Assembly: GCA_945482615.1 (NCBI GenBank)
Contig: CALYRG010000009.1
Span: 1 to 36,191, forward strand
Length of the DNA stretch: 36,191 nucleotides
Source: an uncultured Clostridia bacterium
GTDB taxonomy: Bacteria; Bacillota; Clostridia; Oscillospirales; Oscillospiraceae
Direction: 5' to 3'
Below are positions 30,161-36,191 of the stretch, one piece after another. Under the pieces are notes generated by a model. The model was not told the DNA's origin. It ran no database searches and was given only the letters and a program-made list of their open reading frames with translations. Every line of letters begins with the position of its first letter. Position 1 is the first letter of the stretch. Both the position numbers and the translations under genes were made by a program.

Positions 30161-32222
30161 CACCCCTTCTCAAAAGCGAAAAGCCAAACGCCTTCTGATT
30201 GCGGGCGTTTCCATCCTGCTGTGCATTGCCCTCGGGGCAGGGTTCTTTCTGATCGGCGGTGTCCGGGGCAAGCCGGTTCCCGTTTACAGCTTTCAAGACA
30301 TCGGCATGACCGAGTTCTGGGGAGATGCCCAGGAGTCCTACGGCTCCGTCACCACCGACCGGATTCAGACCGTCTTCCTCTCCGACACCCAGATTGTAAC
30401 AGAGATTCGGGTGCAGGAGGGAGACAGCGTGAAGAAGGGGGACGTTCTGATGTGCTTCGACACCACCCTGTCCGAGCTGGAGCTGGAACGCAAGCGTCTG
30501 ACGGTGGAGAAAAAGAAGCTGGATCTGGACGCCGCTGTCCGGCGTCTGACGGAGCTTCGGAACATGTCTCCCATGCGCATTCCCGAAATCGCCCCCGAGC
30601 CTCCCAGTGAGGAGAATGGGCGCCCCATCAGCGGCAGCATGGAAGTCTGTGAGGACGTGCGCCCGGTAGCGCTCACGGAAAAGTACGACGGCAGCAGCGA
30701 GGAGCGGGCCGTGATCTGCTGGCTCAGCACTGCCCAATATAGCGACGGCCACATCAACGCCGCCCTACTCCAGCAAATCCGGGAGCAGGTGCGTGCCTTC
30801 CGCCAGAAATGGCAGGACGAGGCCGCGCAGACCGAACCAACCACCGAAGCGACCACGGAAGCAACGACGGAGGCCACCACAGAGGCGACTACCGAAGCCA
30901 CCACACAGGCAACCACTGCCGCAGCCACGGAAGCCACCACTGCTCCGACCACCGAAGCCACTACCGTTCCAACCACCGCGGCCACCACAGTGCCGACTAC
31001 TGCGGCAACCACAGCGCCCACTACGGCTGGAACAGTCGCTTCCAGTGCCTCCGCCTTCCCCGGGCACTTCCTGGCGCAAACCCTTTCGGATGGGGATACC
31101 GGCAGTAATACGCCCCCCGAGGATGGCGATACACCTCCCGAAGGTGGAGACACGCCCCCTGAGGGCGGCAATCCTCCTCCCGAAGGCGGCGGCACACCTC
31201 CTGAGGGCGCCAATCCTCCTCCCGAAGGCGGCGGCACACCTCCTGAGGGCGGTGATACGCCTCCGGCCCCTGTTCCCCTCTCCCAGACCCTGTACATTGT
31301 GTTCAAGGTCACCAGCGGTGACCGGATTCTGGCCACCCCCACCCTCTGGCAGGGGCTTTATGTCCGCTTTGAGGAGGGCGGCGGCGTCAGCTTCCGCTTC
31401 TTCCAGCCCATCATCGATGACTACAGCCTCTACGCCGAAGAGCTGACCGCCAAGCCCACCCAGCCGGAAGCGCCGGACTACGGCGGCATCTACACCGCCG
31501 GGGAGCTGGCGAAGATGCGCCGGGAGCAGGAGAAGGTCGTCCGTCAGACGGAGCTGGATGTGAAGATGGCCGAGGCCGAGTACAAGCTCATGCTCCGGGA
31601 GGTCAATGACGGCACGGTGTGCGCAGAATTTGACGGTCAGGTGGTGTCCCTCCTTTCCGAGGAGGACGCCCGGCTGAACAAGGCACCCCTGGTCAAGGTC
31701 TCCGGCGGCGGCGGGTTCTACATCCAGGGAACGGTCAGCGAGCTGGAAAAAGACAATCTCAAGCCAGGCCAGGAGGTCACGGTCACCGACTACCGTTCCG
31801 GTGCTTCTGTCACCGGCTCCATTGCCTCGGTGCAGGAGCTTCCCAGCCCGGACGGCTACTGGAACGGTATGGGCAACCCCAACGCCTCCTACTATCCCTT
31901 CACCGTCTTCGTAGACGGCTCAGCGGATCTCCAGGAGGGCAGCATGGTGAGCCTCTCCTTCTCCACCGGCGCTCAGGAGCATGGCATCTATCTGGAAAAT
32001 CCCTTCCTTCGCCGGGAAAACGGTGCAGCCTACGTGTACGTCCGTGGCGCGGACGGCAGATTGGAGCAGCGGCAGGTCGTCGCCGGCAAGTCCCTGTGGG
32101 GCAGCTATACCGAAATTCTCAGCGGGCTGAGCCCGGAGGACTATCTGGCCTTCCCCTACGGCAAGGATGTGCGCCAGGGCGCACCCACCCGGGAAGGAGA
32201 CATTTCTGAGCTTTATTCTTAG
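30150..32222 (+). CDS. Large membrane-fusion adaptor with Thr-rich and Pro-Glu-Gly repeat insert
   Basis: A 690-residue HlyD/MacA-like adaptor with one N-terminal membrane anchor (about residues 17-38). The first lipoyl half is IVTEIRVQEGDSVKKGDVLM, followed by a helix (LSELELERKRLTVEKKKLDL); the second half is about 370 residues later (NDGTVCAEFDGQVVSLLSEE), with beta-barrel domains to the end. Between them sits unusual sequence: a Thr-rich TTEA/TTAA tract (about 228-294) and PPEGG repeats (about 321-372), as found in surface stalks and linkers. AGGAGG lies nine bases before the ATG. Typical adaptors have 350-450 residues. It overlaps the ATPase gene by 11 bases and its last codon is followed closely by the permease gene. 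Confidence 0.85.
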   Translation: MGFNTPSQKRKAKRLLIAGVSILLCIALGAGFFLIGGVRGKPVPVYSFQDIGMTEFWGDAQESYGSVTTDRIQTVFLSDTQIVTEIRVQEGDSVKKGDVLMCFDTTLSELELERKRLTVEKKKLDLDAAVRRLTELRNMSPMRIPEIAPEPPSEENGRPISGSMEVCEDVRPVALTEKYDGSSEERAVICWLSTAQYSDGHINAALLQQIREQVRAFRQKWQDEAAQTEPTTEATTEATTEATTEATTEATTQATTAAATEATTAPTTEATTVPTTAATTVPTTAATTAPTTAGTVASSASAFPGHFLAQTLSDGDTGSNTPPEDGDTPPEGGDTPPEGGNPPPEGGGTPPEGANPPPEGGGTPPEGGDTPPAPVPLSQTLYIVFKVTSGDRILATPTLWQGLYVRFEEGGGVSFRFFQPIIDDYSLYAEELTAKPTQPEAPDYGGIYTAGELAKMRREQEKVVRQTELDVKMAEAEYKLMLREVNDGTVCAEFDGQVVSLLSEEDARLNKAPLVKVSGGGGFYIQGTVSELEKDNLKPGQEVTVTDYRSGASVTGSIASVQELPSPDGYWNGMGNPNASYYPFTVFVDGSADLQEGSMVSLSFSTGAQEHGIYLENPFLRRENGAAYVYVRGADGRLEQRQVVAGKSLWGSYTEILSGLSPEDYLAFPYGKDVRQGAPTREGDISELYS
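31169..31251 (+). repeat. Two exact 41-bp units within the Pro-Glu-Gly coding repeat
   Basis: Positions 31169-31209 and 31211-31251 are identical and offset by 42 bases, encoding NPPPEGGGTPPEGA/G units. The exact DNA identity, in contrast to the more varied PPEGG codons around it, points to a recent duplication, so copy number may vary between strains. Confidence 0.85.
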
Positions 32223-32248
32223 TGACTCTCAGTAAGGAGAATACCACT

Positions 32249-33502
32249 ATGCGTGAAAATATTCGCCTGGCCTTTCAGGGCATCTGGGGCCACAAAATGC
32301 GCTCTGTGCTCACCATGCTGGGCATTATCATCGGCATCGCCGCCATCATCACCATCGTCTCCACCATCCAGGGCACCAATGAGCAGATCAAGGAAAACCT
32401 CATCGGCGCAGGCAACAATGTGGTGACGGTGCAGCTGAATCAGAACGGCAATGTCTACGACATGAGCTGGAGCCCTGTCCCCTCCGGTGTGCGGGTGATC
32501 TCTCCTCAGACCCGGGAGGAGCTTTGCCAAATCCGCGGGGTGGAAAACGTAAGCCTGTACTGCTGGCGGCAGTCTTCCTCCTCTGTGTTCTACCGGAACA
32601 CCCAGCACAACGGGGAAGTTTACGGCATCGATCCAAACTATCTGGATGTCTACGGCTATCAGGTACAGCAGGGCCGGGGCTTTACCCAAGAGGATTTTGA
32701 TGGCTTCCGGAAGGTGGCTCTGGTAGACGGCAACGCCGTGCGCACCCTGTTCGCCGGGGAAAACCCGGTAGGCAAGACCCTGGAAATCTCCTCGGATGCC
32801 TTTACCGTGGTGGGTGTCATTGCCCAGTCCGAGGAATTTGCCCCCACCATCAACTCCATGCGGGACTACCACCTGTATATGGGCAGCAGCGCCGGGGCGG
32901 TCTATATCCCGGATGCCGTCTGGCCCACCGCCTACCAGTTTGACGAGCCCCAGTGCGTGGCCCTCAAGGTCGGCAGCACCGACGACATGACGGCAGTGGG
33001 ACAGGATGCCGCCCGGATTCTGACGGACAGCCAGATCATCGACAAGTCCGGTTCCTTTGACTACCGCAGTCAGGACATGCTGGAGCAGGCCCAGCAGCTG
33101 CAGCAGATGTCCCAGTCCACCAACACCCAGCTCATCTGGATTGCCAGCATCTCTTTGCTGGTAGGCGGCATCGGCGTGATGAATATTATGCTGGTGTCCG
33201 TCACGGAACGAACGGCGGAAATTGGCCTGAAAAAGGCCATCGGCGCCAAGAAAAAGCGGATTCTGCTGCAATTCTTAACGGAGTCGGCAGTGCTCACCAG
33301 CCTGGGGGGCATCATCGGGGTTCTTCTGGGCATCGTCATGGCCCAGCTGATTTCCCGCATGATGCAGATTCCGGTGGCCATCAGCGTCCCGGCCATTGTC
33401 ATCGCCGTGGTCTTCTCCACCCTCATCGGCGTGGTCTTCGGTATGCTCCCCGCCGTCCAGGCCGCCAAGCTCAACCCCATCCAGGCGTTGAGGCGGGACT
33501 GA
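32249..33502 (+). CDS. MacB-type ABC permease (FtsX-like)
   Basis: A 417-residue membrane protein of the MacB/FtsX type: one N-terminal membrane helix (MRSVLTMLGIIIGIAAIITI), a large extracytoplasmic MacB core domain of about 240 residues, then three C-terminal helices. WIASISLLVGGIGVMNIMLV, SVTERTAEIGLKKAIGAKKK (coupling region) and the terminal VQAAKLNPIQALRRD are diagnostic. It dimerises and works with the ATPase at 29468. AAGGAG lies nine bases before the ATG. It is the last gene; the next hairpin with a T-rich tail is about 480 bases downstream. Confidence 0.95.
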   Translation: MRENIRLAFQGIWGHKMRSVLTMLGIIIGIAAIITIVSTIQGTNEQIKENLIGAGNNVVTVQLNQNGNVYDMSWSPVPSGVRVISPQTREELCQIRGVENVSLYCWRQSSSSVFYRNTQHNGEVYGIDPNYLDVYGYQVQQGRGFTQEDFDGFRKVALVDGNAVRTLFAGENPVGKTLEISSDAFTVVGVIAQSEEFAPTINSMRDYHLYMGSSAGAVYIPDAVWPTAYQFDEPQCVALKVGSTDDMTAVGQDAARILTDSQIIDKSGSFDYRSQDMLEQAQQLQQMSQSTNTQLIWIASISLLVGGIGVMNIMLVSVTERTAEIGLKKAIGAKKKRILLQFLTESAVLTSLGGIIGVLLGIVMAQLISRMMQIPVAISVPAIVIAVVFSTLIGVVFGMLPAVQAAKLNPIQALRRD

Positions 33503-33567
33503 TGGATCCGTATTTGCATATTGGCTTTCGTCAGCAATATGGCGCTTTCGCCAATGAACGGTCAAAT

Positions 33568-33738
33568 CCCTGGTAAGAGGCATGCAGTGCGTCCAGTCCG
33601 TAGGGAACGGATTTATCCGTTCCGTGGGATTGGGTACGTCATACGGAATGCATGAATGCATTCCCTACAAGAGGCGGTAAGCGTTTCAGTTGTGACGAGG
33701 CCCCGGTGAGAGGATCGCAGTGCGTCCAGTCCGTAGGG
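33568..33738. repeat. Diverged 38-bp direct repeat, 133-bp spacing
   Basis: 33568-33605 and 33701-33738 align over 38 bases with about five differences. The last 22 bases, which include GTCCAGTCCGTAGGG, are identical. Both copies lead into a GTAGGG-start palindromic element, and both elements end with a CAAGAGG sequence, so these look like two family members of one intergenic repeat. Confidence 0.75.
33600..33668. repeat. Palindromic intergenic element with GTAGGGAA ends
   Basis: Ends are inverted copies, GTAGGGAA (33600-33607) and TTCCCTAC (33661-33668). Inside are two hairpins, GGAACGGA with TCCGTTCC and GGAATGCAT with ATGCATTCC. A second, more diverged copy runs from about 33733 to 33877, with a GGCAGGC/GCCTGCC hairpin near its right end. 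It has the form of a small non-autonomous (MITE-like or REP-like) element. Confidence 0.7.
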
Positions 33739-33984
33739 GACAGCCTGCCCGGCCTGCCCGGCGGGATGCATCCAACATGATAACCGGGGTTGGGCGAATC
33801 CGTGGCCGGTACTGTTATCACCGGGCATGGACGAATACGAACCCTGTACCCGGGCAGGCGGGGACGCCTGCCCCTGCAAGAGGAACCGGGCGGTGTGGTT
33901 TCTGCGGGGTACGGCGATCATTGACAATTTACTGCTTAACAGCTGAGTAAATCCGATAAGCACATATCAATATGTGTCACCCCA

Positions 33985-34013
33985 CCCGGCAGCGATTCTG
34001 TTTCTCTGCCGGG
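33985..34013 (+). terminator. Hairpin with T-rich tail, possible end of the export operon transcript
   Basis: CCCGGCAG (33985-33992) and CTGCCGGG (34006-34013) pair and are followed by a TATTTATT-like tail. A smaller perfect hairpin, CACATA/TATGTG, lies at 33961-33976. It is the first terminator-like structure after the MacB permease gene. Confidence 0.55.
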
Positions 34014-34032
34014 GTATTTATTGTGGTTTAGA

Positions 34033-34146
34033 GCCCCGGCTCCCTCTCTGAGGGAGTGTCCTTCATTCCTTGAGAACAGTCAAGCATTCGTACGACACCC
34101 CCTCAGTCAGCGAAGCTGACAGCTCCCCCAGTGGGGGAGCCGAGGC
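34033..34146. repeat. 114-bp MITE-like element with inverted ends
   Basis: Terminal inverted repeats GCCCCGGCTCCC (34033-34044) and GGGAGCCGAGGC (34135-34146) match at 11 of 12 positions. Inside are three strong hairpins: CTCCCTC/GAGGGAG (34040-34056), GTCAGC/GCTGAC (34106-34120) and GCTCCCCC/GGGGGAGC (34122-34140). I recall very similar CAGCGAAGCTGAC-plus-GCTCCCCC repeats from many gut clostridial genomes. Confidence 0.7.
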
Positions 34147-34184
34147 CGTAGAGAACGGTCTATGTGCCGTTCCACACGCAAAAC

Positions 34185-34211
34185 GACAGCCTGGGATTTC
34201 CCCAGGCTGTC
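34185..34211 (-). terminator. Terminator of the TAXI lipoprotein gene
   Basis: GACAGCCTGGG (34185-34195) and CCCAGGCTGTC (34201-34211) form an 11-bp stem 16 bases beyond the stop, followed on the minus strand by GTTTT. Confidence 0.85.
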
Positions 34212-34227
34212 AATGTTTTATTGGTCT

Positions 34228-35193
34228 TTACTTGGTCTCAACGGTGACGCCCTTTTCGGCGTAGTACTTGGCAGCACCGGCGTGGAAGGGAGCGGTCATG
34301 CCGCTGGTGGCGTTCTCAATGGACAGCTCAGCGCCCTTGCCGTTCTCCTTGGTGATGGCATCCACATTGTCGAAGATGGCCTTGGTCAGCTTATAGACGT
34401 CATCCTCGCTGGCGGAGGCGGAGACGATCAGAGTGGCCTTGACGGTAACGGTGGTCACATCCTCGGTCTGGCCGTTGTAGGTTCCGGCAGGAACAGTGTA
34501 CAGGGTATAGAAGGGGGAACCGGCCATCAGCTTGTCCGCCACATCGCCGTCGATGGGAACCAGGTGGGCATCGGCATTGGTGGTGCACAGCTCGGTGATG
34601 GCGGCGGTGGGAGCGCCGGCCACAATGAAGGCAGCGTCAATCTTGCCGTCCTTCAGCGCATCGGTGCTGTTGGCGAAGCTCTGGTACTGGGCCTGGATGT
34701 CATTCTCGGTCAGGCCGGCGGCACCCAGAACGTCAATGGCGTTGAAGTACACGCCGGAGCCGGGAGCGCCGATGGAAACGGACTTACCCTTGAGATCGGC
34801 AACGGTCTTGATATTGGCATCCATGGTCAGCAGCTGCACAGCCTCCGCGTACAGGCCGCCCACAACCCGGAAGGAATCGATCTTGCCATTGGCCTCGAAG
34901 GAGCGGCTGCCCTCCCAGGCGTAGGCCATGACGTCGGACTGGACGGTGCCCAGCTGGTAGTCACCGGCAGCAATGGACTCGATGTTGGCCTTGGAGCCGT
35001 CGGTGGAAACCACGGTGACTTCAATGCCCGCATTATTCTTAATGTACTGGCCCAGCACGCCGCCGAAGGCGTAGTAGGTGCCGGAGGTGCCGCCGGTGCC
35101 CATGGTCATCTTGGTTGCACCTGCGCTGCCGCCGCAGGCACAAAGAGCCAGCAGCATGGTCATAGCCAGGACGAGAGACAGAATCTTTTTCAT
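34228..35193 (-). CDS. TAXI-family TRAP transporter solute-binding lipoprotein (orphan)
   Basis: A 321-residue lipoprotein with lipobox LCAC (Cys20). The mature part begins like TAXI proteins, MTMGTGGTSGTYYAFGGVLG, followed by VTVVSTDGSKANIESIAAGD, QLGTVQSDVMAYAWEG, GKSVSIGAPGSGVYFNA and DGKIDAAFIVAGAPTAAITE. TAXI proteins deliver small organic anions (glutamate or other dicarboxylates in studied cases) to a fused TRAP permease. No TRAP permease gene is next to it in this window; its own promoter and terminator make it monocistronic. AGGAGG precedes the ATG. It lacks a neighbouring partner, so its permease must be elsewhere. Confidence 0.93.
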   Translation of the reverse strand: MKKILSLVLAMTMLLALCACGGSAGATKMTMGTGGTSGTYYAFGGVLGQYIKNNAGIEVTVVSTDGSKANIESIAAGDYQLGTVQSDVMAYAWEGSRSFEANGKIDSFRVVGGLYAEAVQLLTMDANIKTVADLKGKSVSIGAPGSGVYFNAIDVLGAAGLTENDIQAQYQSFANSTDALKDGKIDAAFIVAGAPTAAITELCTTNADAHLVPIDGDVADKLMAGSPFYTLYTVPAGTYNGQTEDVTTVTVKATLIVSASASEDDVYKLTKAIFDNVDAITKENGKGAELSIENATSGMTAPFHAGAAKYYAEKGVTVETK

Positions 35194-35247
35194 TGTTTAT
35201 CCTCCTTTTCCTCTGGGGAGCTTTCCCGCAGTGGGTGATATGGGAAG

Positions 35248-35293
35248 ATTATACAATGGGTTTTGCAATTTTGCAATACCCAAATTGCAAAAT
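35248..35293 (-). promoter_or_regulatory. Promoter of the TAXI gene overlapped by a TTGCAA palindrome
   Basis: TTGCAA (35271-35276) and a perfect TATAAT (35248-35253) on the minus strand have a 17-base spacer. A perfect 10-bp inverted repeat, ATTTTGCAAT (35268-35277) with ATTGCAAAAT (35284-35293), covers the -35 box, and a further TTTTGCAA lies at 35261-35268. This suits a repressor site; the regulator is unknown. Confidence 0.7.
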
Positions 35294-35495
35294 GATTTTT
35301 ACAGCACTCCGTCAGCCGTGAGTCTATGCGCACTATTCCCTATTTTTCGCATCTTTTTCCCTGCTTAACGTCATTTCCCAAAAGTTTTCCCGAAGCTGTT
35401 ATGCAGGTTCACTAAATTCCTCTTGCTGCCCGGCAGTTTTTTCTATACTATGTACACATTCGTCCGCGAGTGGCGGTCACATCGCCAAAAAAGTA

Positions 35496-35528
35496 CGGAG
35501 CATTCCCGTTTTTCCCGAAAATGCTCCG
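35496..35528. terminator. Bidirectional terminator after the decarboxylase beta-subunit gene
   Basis: CGGAGCATT (35496-35504) pairs with AATGCTCCG (35520-35528), with an extra inner stem, followed by TTTTTT on the plus strand and by TACTTTTTT on the minus strand. Confidence 0.85.
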
Positions 35529-35578
35529 TTTTTTAAGAAATAGTTTCCTTTTCAGCCCATGAATGTGGGACTGTAGAA

Positions 35579-36191
35579 TCAACCAAACACGCTCAGCAGG
35601 AAGCCGGCAGCGATGGCGGAGCCGATCACGCCTGCCACATTGGGGCCCATAGCGTGCATCAGCAGGAAGTTGGAGGGGTTGTTCTTCTGGCCCAGGGTGT
35701 TGGCAACACGGGCAGCCATGGGAACAGCGGACACACCGGCGGAGCCGATGAGGGGATTGACCTTCCGGCCGGTAAGCCTGCACATCACGTTGCCGCCCAG
35801 CAGACCGCCGGCGGTGGAGATGCCGAAGGCCACAACGCCCAGGACAACAATCTTCAGAGTGTTGGCGGTCAGGAAGGTGGAGCCAACCATGGTGGCGCCC
35901 ACGCCGGTGGACAGCAGAATGGTGACGATGTTCATCAGGGCGTTCTGCACGGTGTCGCTGAGCCGGTCGGTAACGCCGGTCTCCTTAAAGAGGTTGCCCA
36001 GCATCAGGCAGCCGATCAGAGGAGCGGTGTCAGGCAGCAGCAGAGCCACGAAGATGACAACCACGATGGGGAAGATAATCTTCTCGGTCTTGGAGACCAC
36101 ACGGGTCTGAACCATCTTGATCTTCCGGTCCTCAGCGGTGGTCAGCAGGTTCATGATGGGGGGCTGGATCAGGGGGATCAGCGCCATGTAG
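35579..36191 (-). CDS. Sodium-pumping decarboxylase beta subunit, C-terminal part (OadB/GcdB/MmdB type)
   Basis: The frame stays open to the right edge, so only about the last 204 residues are in the window (the family has about 370-430). [60 protein letters not shown] and [20 protein letters not shown] match the beta subunit that couples decarboxylation of oxaloacetate, methylmalonyl-CoA or glutaconyl-CoA to outward sodium transport. About six membrane segments are present. The Met at 36187 is internal. As the last gene of its unit it is followed by the hairpin at 35496-35528. Which acid is decarboxylated depends on the alpha subunit, outside the window. Confidence 0.93.
   Translation of the reverse strand, partial: YMALIPLIQPPIMNLLTTAEDRKIKMVQTRVVSKTEKIIFPIVVVIFVALLLPDTAPLIGCLMLGNLFKETGVTDRLSDTVQNALMNIVTILLSTGVGATMVGSTFLTANTLKIVVLGVVAFGISTAGGLLGGNVMCRLTGRKVNPLIGSAGVSAVPMAARVANTLGQKNNPSNFLLMHAMGPNVAGVIGSAIAAGFLLSVFG

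Larger units (their letters stand above)
33503..34184. other. Non-coding, repeat-rich intergenic region
   Basis: About 700 bp without a convincing gene between two convergent units. It contains a diverged 38-bp direct repeat, a palindromic element at 33600-33668, a hairpin with a T-rich tail and a 114-bp element with inverted ends. Short open frames here have no ribosome sites and run through the repeats. Confidence 0.8.

Noticed and set aside
30831..31265. The repeat-rich stretch as a separate surface protein or assembly artefact
   Set aside because: The frame is continuous with lipoyl-domain sequence on both sides, so it is an insert in one adaptor gene.
33720..33950. Short open frames in the repeat region after the MacB permease
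   Set aside because: They run through palindromic repeats and lack ribosome sites.
33921..34013. A small-RNA gene from a TTGACA at 33921 to the hairpin at 33985-34013
   Set aside because: No acceptable -10 box lies 16-18 bases after the TTGACA, so there is no real promoter evidence.
34033..34146. CRISPR array
   Set aside because: The repeated motifs are hairpin arms of one element; there are no regularly spaced identical repeats with unique spacers.

Overview
The window looks like chromosome of a gut-type anaerobic Firmicute of the Clostridia, most likely Oscillospiraceae or a close relative. This is inferred from GC-rich coding DNA with AGGAGG ribosome sites and sigma-A-type promoters, many lipoproteins with an Ala/Pro/Glu-rich linker after the lipobox, butyrate kinase, a sodium-pump decarboxylase beta subunit, a BMP-family nucleoside importer, and gut-clostridial types of intergenic palindromic repeat. 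No rRNA, tRNA, phage, IS transposase or CRISPR array was seen.

Layout. 1-1050: the tail of a RelE/ParE-type toxin, a decayed LPKTG surface-protein end, and about 450 bp of unrecognised DNA. 1055-2240: a divergent pair, a concanavalin-A-like protein and an HxlR regulator, with back-to-back promoters and a palindrome between them. 2320-4310: HU, a possible structured RNA downstream of it, and a MATE exporter. 4400-8980: a leftward operon of solute-binding lipoprotein, ATPase, fused permease and HAD phosphatase (AfuABC/FbpABC type). 9220-14960: phosphohexomutase, GNAT acetyltransferase, DegV, a short DtxR-type regulator, a D-2-hydroxyacid dehydrogenase, a SufB/SufD remnant and a NUDIX hydrolase. 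14999-15706: a DUF4160/DUF2442-HTH pair resembling a toxin-antitoxin module, with a palindrome inside the promoter spacer. 15834-21180: a complete BMP-type nucleoside ABC importer preceded by what I read as a guanine-class purine riboswitch and leader terminator. 21310-24980: butyrate kinase with a YjjG-like HAD, then a DUF4230 protein with a membrane partner. 25028-28070: an esterase gene split by one in-frame UGA, and malic enzyme. 28240-33502: a four-gene MacAB-type export operon with two adaptor proteins, the second carrying a Thr-rich tract and Pro-Glu-Gly repeats. 33503-34227: an intergenic region of palindromic repeats. 34228-36191: an orphan TAXI-type binding lipoprotein and the end of an OadB/GcdB-type decarboxylase subunit.

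How they work together. Two importers share one plan: the binding-protein gene comes first and is separated from its ATPase and permease genes by a hairpin terminator, which should give excess binding protein. The riboswitch indicates that the BMP importer carries a purine nucleoside or base. The phosphatase at the end of the first importer operon, and the lack of a Tyr-Tyr pair in its binding protein, make a sugar-phosphate substrate worth testing against iron. The clearest items for follow-up are the riboswitch, the DUF4160/DUF2442 module with its operator, the single-UGA esterase, the repeat-bearing adaptor and the 34-bp perfect hairpin downstream of the phosphohexomutase.
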